The notes below the pieces were generated by a model. The model was not told where the DNA came from and did no database searches. It saw nothing but the letters and a program-made list of their open reading frames with translations. 10,862 nt of DNA. Origin: an uncultured Dyadobacter sp. (GTDB lineage: Bacteria; Bacteroidota; Bacteroidia; Cytophagales; Spirosomataceae). The stretch spans positions 1 through 10,862 of the forward strand of contig CAMLNK010000049.1 in assembly GCA_946481035.1 (NCBI GenBank). Direction: 5' to 3'. Numbering within the stretch: the stretch's first letter is position 1; every line of letters starts with the position of its first letter. Shown piece after piece: positions 6,538-10,862 of this stretch. The translations under genes and the position numbers were made by a program.

Positions 6538-9500
6538 TCAGAATGAATAGCGCAAACCCACCTGGATCTGGTAGGGGCTGCCGTTCAGGCTGGATACACC
6601 CGCTCCTTTATTAACGTTGTAAACAAACTCATTCTTCGTCTTGTCGAAGCTCTTGATCGTGTACAGGGTTTGCTTGCCCAGGTTGGTACCTACACCCCAG
6701 TCTTTGTTGAGCAGGTTGGCAAAGTTGAACACGTCGATCGAAGCTTCAATACCATGCGTTTTGTGGATCTTGAACTTCTTACCCAGACGAACATCAAACA
6801 CGCCGTAAAAACCATTAACACCACCATTGCGCTCAGCCATTTTGCCTGTGTCTCTGCGGATGAAATCCTTGATACTTTGTTCCGCCTCAGGATTGTCGAG
6901 GATCGCTTTGAGGGCTGTGCGGATATATTCGGGCGTCGCCGGGCTGTTGTGATCGTAAACGTAAGGCAGGTCGTTGGAAGAAACGAAGTCGCCGTTCATG
7001 TTGCCGCTCACGGCCAGCGAGTAGCGGGTACCGCCGATACCCGAGTAGCGTACGCCGAGGGTAATGCCCCAGAAGCTTGGCGCTGTACCGTAAACCACAA
7101 TTTTATTACGGAACTGGTTGTTGGCATAGCTCATGCGGCTCAGGTCGCGCGGATCGTCGATCACCATCTGGTCGAGGGTAGCGGTGTTGGCCACGTTACC
7201 GTTGTAGGACGTGTTATCCTTGGAGTCGTTCCAGGTGTAGGAAGCGGTGATTTGCCCGTCGGCAAAATACTTGAAAGTACCGTCGACTACCAATGCATAC
7301 TGGTTCTTCTTGCCATCGCTTACGAGTTCGAGCACGCGGCCCACCTGTTTGGTGCGGCGGCTGTTGAGCCAGTTGGTAGCGCCATTGCTGCTGTTGATGC
7401 TCTCGGAAGGAACGTACACACCGCGATTCGCTTCGGCACCGATGCGGAAGAATGGTTCGTCGACCATGTTGCGGTCGATGTACATGTAGTTGTTGCGTGC
7501 CCACGATGCATAACCGCTGATACCGATCCGGAGGCGGTCGCTGAAAAAGTGGTTGTACGAGAAGTTGGTTTTATACACAACAGGAACCTTGGCGTCAGGG
7601 CTGTTGGTATTGATCGTGATCAGTCGTTCGATGCCCGGGATGTTAAACAATTCCGCACCCGGCGCCTTGCCTGGGTCCTGGCGGTAGAGCGGGAAGTTGG
7701 GCGAAGGAACGAGCGCTCCCTGGATTTCCACCGAAGCCACTTTGGAACCGTCGAACAGCATATTGTTCACCATTGAATAGGGGTTCAATGCCGATCCGAA
7801 CACGCCTGCACCGAAGCGGATTACGTCTTTCGCCTGTTCATTCACGTCCCAGGTAAACTGCACGCGCGGCTGCAATTGAAGCGTGTTAATGCGGTTGTTG
7901 GTTTTGATGCCCAGCTCGTCGAATACCACCTGACTGAAATTCGCGCGGTTGAGGTACACCGTGTTGTCGAGGCGCAAACCGGCGGTCATATCCAGCCCAA
8001 CACCCAGTTTGGTGTCCATTTGCGCGTACAAACCAGTACTTAGCGACTTCACTTTATTGCTCTGGTCTTCATTCAGATAAATTTCGCGGGCGTAGCGGTA
8101 TGGTTTCAGGTTATTGAAATTATCAATCCCTGTGAAATAGAAACGACCGTTCATTTCGCTGCCATAACGCGAGTGCATAAGGTTGTACATCATGTCGATA
8201 CCGAATGTGAAATTGATCTTTCCGGTATTGTAATACAGGTTGTCAACCGCCTGTATCACAGTTCCTTTAAACCACTCCGGGGAAAAACGCTGACCGCCGA
8301 TCTGGATCGATGCAAGGTAATTGGCTGTTCCGGAAGTCGATTCCACGTTTTCGACGATCGCACGCGGGATACCCGCCGAAGGGAGTTCGGAGCTTGGAAG
8401 CACCTGCACGTCCTCGTAGAAATGCTGCACTTTCAGTTCGTTGATCGTACGAGGGTTCAATGTGGTGCGAAGGGAGGCCATGAGGCTGTTATCGAACTTC
8501 TTGCGGTCGATGTACGATTCGTAGAAGTTGATATTAGAGTTATCACCTTCCGAAAGGGCGTCGTTCTCGATCACCATGTTGTTGCGGATCGTGAGCAGGT
8601 TCCTGGCGTTCAGCTGCCAGTCGATACGGGCAAAAATAGCGTCGGTACCCTTGGCTTTGTCGAATGCGCCGTACTGAGGGTTATTGGAAACACCATATTT
8701 GTCACGTGCAATGCCCACGAAACGTTCCAGGGTCGCATTGGTAACCTTGTTGGCGGCCTCGTCGGCCGGGCTGAGGATATTGGCAATGTAAAGCGGGCGT
8801 GAATCGGCCTGATGGTCCCATGCCACAAAGAAATGCGCTTTGTCTTTGATGATCGGTCCGCCGAGTGAAAATCCGTACTGGTAGGTTGAAAACTCCTGTG
8901 TTCTCTTGTTACCGCGGAGGTCGTATTTGCTCGAAAGGGCATCGTTGCGCATAAATGTGAACGCGCTACCCGAAAGCTTGTTGGTACCCGACTTGGTCAC
9001 GGTGCTGACCGTACCACCGCCCGCGCGGCCCATGGTCACATCGTACTCGTTGGTAACCACTTTAAATTCGCGGATCGCCTCCATCGAAATGGAGTAAGCG
9101 CCCGAAGTACCGCCGCCGGCAATGGTACCGCGCGAAGTCATCCCGTCGATCGTGTAGTTGGTCGAAGACGCCAGCTGGCCGCCGAGGCTACTACCGTTCG
9201 TTAACGGCGACAGGTCCATGAGTGACGAAAAGTTACGGCCGTTCACCGGAAGGCGGGCAATGTCGCGGGCGGTGACGGGCGTAGAAGCGCCCAACGAAAC
9301 CACTGTATTTTTCAGGGAGTTAGCGACAACATCAATAGCCTTCAATTCGGCGGAAGCGGCTTCCAGTGTGAAGTTCAGGCGTAGCTGATCGCCCTGGTTC
9401 AATGCATAATCTGTCTTTTTCTGCTCACCGTAACCAATAAACGAAACGGTAATCGAGTAGGGCGAACCAAGCGGTAACTGCTTGATAATGTAGTTGCCAT

Positions 9501-9696
9501 CGGCATCCGTGACCGTACCCGTGCTGAAACCGGTCGATTCGTTCTTGACAAACACCGTGGCGCCGACAATCGGCCCGGCTTGTCCTTCGGTGACTTTCCC
9601 GACAATGGATGCCTCATTCCCCTGTGCCCGCGTTTCGGGTCCCCAAAGCAGGAGGAATGCGCATAGTCCGAGACATGCAGTAATTAATTTCATCAT
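6538..9696 (-). CDS. TonB-dependent outer-membrane receptor, Oar-like, with N-terminal carboxypeptidase-regulatory-like domain
   Basis: The call is 1052 residues from the ATG at 9694-9696, preceded by AGGAAAA; a TTG 12 codons upstream is open but would put a polar stretch before the signal peptide. Order: signal peptide (about 1-25, ending 'ETRAQ'); a beta-sandwich CarboxypepD_reg-like domain (about 30-111, 'IVGKVTEG...VGATVFVKN...G..TDADGNYIIKQLPLG...V.FIGY'); a plug domain (about 128-243, with 'LPVNGRNFSSLMDLSP', 'YTIDGMTSRG' and 'IREFKVVTNEYDVTMGRAGGG', then 'VTKSGTN'); and a long barrel ending in 'IQVGLRYSF', whose final Phe is the usual outer-membrane barrel signal. 'NGRNF' and 'GRAGGG..S.VTKSGTN' are typical of Oar-type receptors (named after Myxococcus Oar). 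It probably imports or binds a ligand using TonB energy. No SusD-like lipoprotein lies beside it and the SusC signature is absent, so a glycan SusCD system is not supported. Substrate unknown. Confidence 0.95.
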   Translation of the reverse strand: MMKLITACLGLCAFLLLWGPETRAQGNEASIVGKVTEGQAGPIVGATVFVKNESTGFSTGTVTDADGNYIIKQLPLGSPYSITVSFIGYGEQKKTDYALNQGDQLRLNFTLEAASAELKAIDVVANSLKNTVVSLGASTPVTARDIARLPVNGRNFSSLMDLSPLTNGSSLGGQLASSTNYTIDGMTSRGTIAGGGTSGAYSISMEAIREFKVVTNEYDVTMGRAGGGTVSTVTKSGTNKLSGSAFTFMRNDALSSKYDLRGNKRTQEFSTYQYGFSLGGPIIKDKAHFFVAWDHQADSRPLYIANILSPADEAANKVTNATLERFVGIARDKYGVSNNPQYGAFDKAKGTDAIFARIDWQLNARNLLTIRNNMVIENDALSEGDNSNINFYESYIDRKKFDNSLMASLRTTLNPRTINELKVQHFYEDVQVLPSSELPSAGIPRAIVENVESTSGTANYLASIQIGGQRFSPEWFKGTVIQAVDNLYYNTGKINFTFGIDMMYNLMHSRYGSEMNGRFYFTGIDNFNNLKPYRYAREIYLNEDQSNKVKSLSTGLYAQMDTKLGVGLDMTAGLRLDNTVYLNRANFSQVVFDELGIKTNNRINTLQLQPRVQFTWDVNEQAKDVIRFGAGVFGSALNPYSMVNNMLFDGSKVASVEIQGALVPSPNFPLYRQDPGKAPGAELFNIPGIERLITINTNSPDAKVPVVYKTNFSYNHFFSDRLRIGISGYASWARNNYMYIDRNMVDEPFFRIGAEANRGVYVPSESINSSNGATNWLNSRRTKQVGRVLELVSDGKKNQYALVVDGTFKYFADGQITASYTWNDSKDNTSYNGNVANTATLDQMVIDDPRDLSRMSYANNQFRNKIVVYGTAPSFWGITLGVRYSGIGGTRYSLAVSGNMNGDFVSSNDLPYVYDHNSPATPEYIRTALKAILDNPEAEQSIKDFIRRDTGKMAERNGGVNGFYGVFDVRLGKKFKIHKTHGIEASIDVFNFANLLNKDWGVGTNLGKQTLYTIKSFDKTKNEFVYNVNKGAGVSSLNGSPYQIQVGLRYSF

Positions 9697-9858
9697 TTTT
9701 CCTGTTCGTTTGATTATTGGTACTTGGTTCAAATGCTTTGTCAGGTGCCCAATCCAAGACTTTGGATGGAGTTTATGGAAATAGGCGGGGCTACAAGCGC
9801 AAATGCCGCTTGATCATTATACGTATAGAGAAGGAAAGGTTGACCGCTAAATCCGGCA

Positions 9859-9866
9859 CAAATGTA
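9859..9866 (-). promoter_or_regulatory. Candidate Bacteroidota -7 promoter element for the receptor gene
   Basis: The minus strand reads TACATTTG, an exact match to the TAnnTTTG -7 consensus known for the primary sigma factor of Bacteroidota. The -33 side is weak: only a TTA lies about 23 bases upstream, and the nearest TTG is too close. The palindrome TATACGTATA (9818-9827) lies downstream, inside the presumed leader. Confidence 0.38.
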
Positions 9867-9890
9867 GGTGGGCAATATTATCAGTCCGTT

Positions 9891-9907
9891 AAGGGCACAT
9901 TACCCTT
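9891..9907. repeat. Small dyad upstream of the receptor promoter candidate
   Basis: AAGGG (9891-9895) and CCCTT (9903-9907) form an inverted repeat with a 7-base spacer, just upstream of the -7 candidate in the direction of transcription. The position would suit a regulator-binding site, but 5-bp arms are short enough to arise by chance. Confidence 0.3.
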
Positions 9908-9949
9908 GGATTAACATTGCGAAAGAAAGTGAAAGTGTTTTTAATAAAA

Positions 9950-9984
9950 GTAAATTAAAATAAATAGCCTATTGCATGGCTATT
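9950..9984 (-). terminator. Candidate terminator overlapping the kinase stop codon
   Basis: AATAGCC (minus-strand first arm, 9978-9984) pairs perfectly with GGCTATT (9963-9969) over an 8-base loop that includes the end of the kinase coding sequence and its TAG stop. The tail on the minus strand is T-rich (TATTTTAATTTAC). The stem is short and AT-rich, so termination may be partial. Confidence 0.5.
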
Positions 9985-10862
9985 TGAGGGGCAGGCGCTG
10001 TTTTTTGAGGTAGCAGCGAAATGCGCAGGTTTGCATGAAATATTCCCTCGTGGTTACGGAGAGCAAGGTTATGCTGCCCGGGATAGAGTAGATCGAGGCG
10101 GCGCTGTACGTTTTTGAGGCCTATGCCGCCATAATGGACAGCCTGTTGCACTGCAAGCGGCGAGGAGGTGTTTGAAACTTCAAATTCAAGTATGTCACAA
10201 TGCGCACGCAGACGTATTTCTATCCGGTTTTCACGATCGCTGTCTTTCGAAACATGTTTGAAAGCATTTTCAACAAAAGTCATCAGGATAAACGGCGCAA
10301 TGCCGGTGTCGGGCGGGAGTTCTTCCGAAATGTCGGTGGTGACACTGACGCCCCGGTTTTGGCGCAGTTTTTCGAGTGCTATAAAGTTGCGCAGGTAGGC
10401 GATTTCCTTGTCGAGCGGAACCAGTTCATCGTTGCATTCATATAAATGGTGGCGCAGCAGTTCCGAAAACTTCGCCAGTGAAGAAGACGCCGCGTCGGGG
10501 TTTTTATGGATCAGAAAAAAGATGGAATTGATGCTGTTGAACAGGAAATGCGGGTTGAACTGGTATTTCAAAAACCGCAATTCGGTTTCCAGTTTCTCTT
10601 TCTCCAAAAGCTGCTTGCGTCGCTCTGTACTGATCCAGTTTTTAGTCAGCTTAATACTCATGGCCAGCGTGGTACTCGCCAGCGTAGACGGCATTGCTTC
10701 GCCGAAAAAGTAGAAAAAACAATTGGTATCCCTGCCAAAAAGCGCCTCCACCGACTGGTGCGCCAGCCATGCGCTCACATAATACCCCGAAACGATCGCC
10801 AGCGCCGTAGCCAGCAAGGTAATGCCCAGGTAGCCGATATAGGATTTGAGCCGCCCTTTTTC
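9969..10862 (-). CDS. LytS/YehU-type sensor histidine kinase, 5' end beyond window
   Basis: The frame is open to the right edge, giving 297 visible residues; in-frame codons continue upstream of the TTG at 10815-10817, so that TTG is not the likely start. Residues about 11-33 and 47-70 are hydrophobic membrane segments. A helix-rich stretch (about 75-100, 'RRKQLLEKEKLETELRFLK') leads into 'QFNPHFLFNSINSI', the His_kinase signature of the LytS family, with H105 as the likely phosphorylated histidine. The ATP-binding domain shows the N-box 'FVENAFKHV' (N199) and the glycine box 'GGIGLKNVQRRLDLLYPG' (245-262). Such kinases sit in the inner membrane and normally phosphorylate a LytTR-type response regulator. 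None is encoded downstream: the next gene is the TonB-dependent receptor, with a candidate terminator in between. The signal sensed is unknown. The tail 'PQKTAPAPQIAMQ' is a low-complexity end after the catalytic domain. Confidence 0.95.
   Translation of the reverse strand, partial: EKGRLKSYIGYLGITLLATALAIVSGYYVSAWLAHQSVEALFGRDTNCFFYFFGEAMPSTLASTTLAMSIKLTKNWISTERRKQLLEKEKLETELRFLKYQFNPHFLFNSINSIFFLIHKNPDAASSSLAKFSELLRHHLYECNDELVPLDKEIAYLRNFIALEKLRQNRGVSVTTDISEELPPDTGIAPFILMTFVENAFKHVSKDSDRENRIEIRLRAHCDILEFEVSNTSSPLAVQQAVHYGGIGLKNVQRRLDLLYPGQHNLALRNHEGIFHANLRISLLPQKTAPAPQIAMQ

Larger units (their letters stand above)
9697..9968 (-). other. Non-coding leader between kinase and receptor genes
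   Basis: These 272 bases hold no convincing gene. Reading toward the receptor they contain the T-rich end of the kinase terminator, a dyad AAGGG/CCCTT (9891-9907), a -7 promoter match (9859-9866), a palindrome TATACGTATA (9818-9827), a 6-bp hairpin CAAGCG/CGCTTG with a 7-base loop (9794-9812), and the receptor ribosome site. If the promoter call is right, the receptor mRNA has an untranslated leader of roughly 150 bases, long enough for RNA-level control. Confidence 0.55.

Noticed and set aside
6670..7776. A 368-codon open frame on the plus strand inside the TonB-dependent receptor gene
   Set aside because: It runs antisense to a well-supported receptor gene, has no domain or signal peptide, and its repetitive Val/Arg/His-rich composition is what the complement of this coding sequence would give.
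9192..9200. TACCGTTCG, close to the LytTR-regulator half-site consensus TACCGTTNG
   Set aside because: A single copy lying deep inside the receptor coding sequence, with no paired half-site at the expected spacing; a chance match is likely.
6538..9696. Polysaccharide utilisation (SusC/SusD) locus
   Set aside because: The receptor is of the Oar-like type, and no SusD-like lipoprotein, glycoside hydrolase or sigma/anti-sigma pair is present in the window.
9697..9732. TTG start giving a 12-residue N-terminal extension of the receptor
   Set aside because: The extension is polar and precedes an already complete signal peptide; the ATG at 9694-9696 has AGGAAAA just upstream.

Overview
This window looks like chromosomal DNA of a Bacteroidota bacterium, most plausibly a Cytophagales/Spirosomaceae member such as Dyadobacter. 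That placement is an inference from gene content: a large TonB-dependent receptor with an N-terminal carboxypeptidase-regulatory-like domain, a LytS-type kinase, a two-lipoprotein RND pump, weak Shine-Dalgarno signals, moderate GC and one good match to the Bacteroidota -7 promoter element. No rRNA, tRNA, CRISPR array, transposase or integrase is visible. Every supported gene lies on the minus strand, so transcription runs from high to low coordinates.

Right to left: (1) 9969-10862, the 3' part of a LytS/YehU-type sensor histidine kinase that continues past the right edge, ending in a candidate terminator that overlaps its stop codon. (2) 9697-9968, a non-coding leader with a perfect TAnnTTTG-type -7 match and small dyads. 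(3) 6538-9696, an Oar-like TonB-dependent outer-membrane receptor, followed by a clear intrinsic terminator at 6443-6475. (4) 5591-6373, a tryptophan-rich multi-pass membrane protein of the TspO/MBR-like type. (5) 5206-5590, a gene-free stretch with an 8-bp simple-sequence repeat that is also a G-quadruplex motif, a facing pyrimidine tract and small direct repeats. (6) 4783-5205, a small putative secreted protein of unknown function. (7) 4682-4780, a dense cluster of GC-rich hairpins. (8) 1-4627, a tripartite efflux operon in the order adaptor, RND pump, outer-membrane channel (the last truncated by the left edge).

The efflux operon is the one coherent system: the periplasmic adaptor lipoprotein joins the inner-membrane proton-driven pump to a TolC/OprM-type channel to expel compounds. 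The pump keeps the complete proton-relay residues (D408, D409, K940), and the channel gene starts inside the 3' end of the pump gene. The receptor and kinase are neighbours but have separate expression signals. No LytTR-type response regulator is visible, so the kinase's partner must lie elsewhere or beyond the right edge. I found no convincing evidence for a wholly new system. The most unusual material is non-coding: the hairpin cluster upstream of the efflux operon and the purine/pyrimidine repeat after the TspO-like gene.
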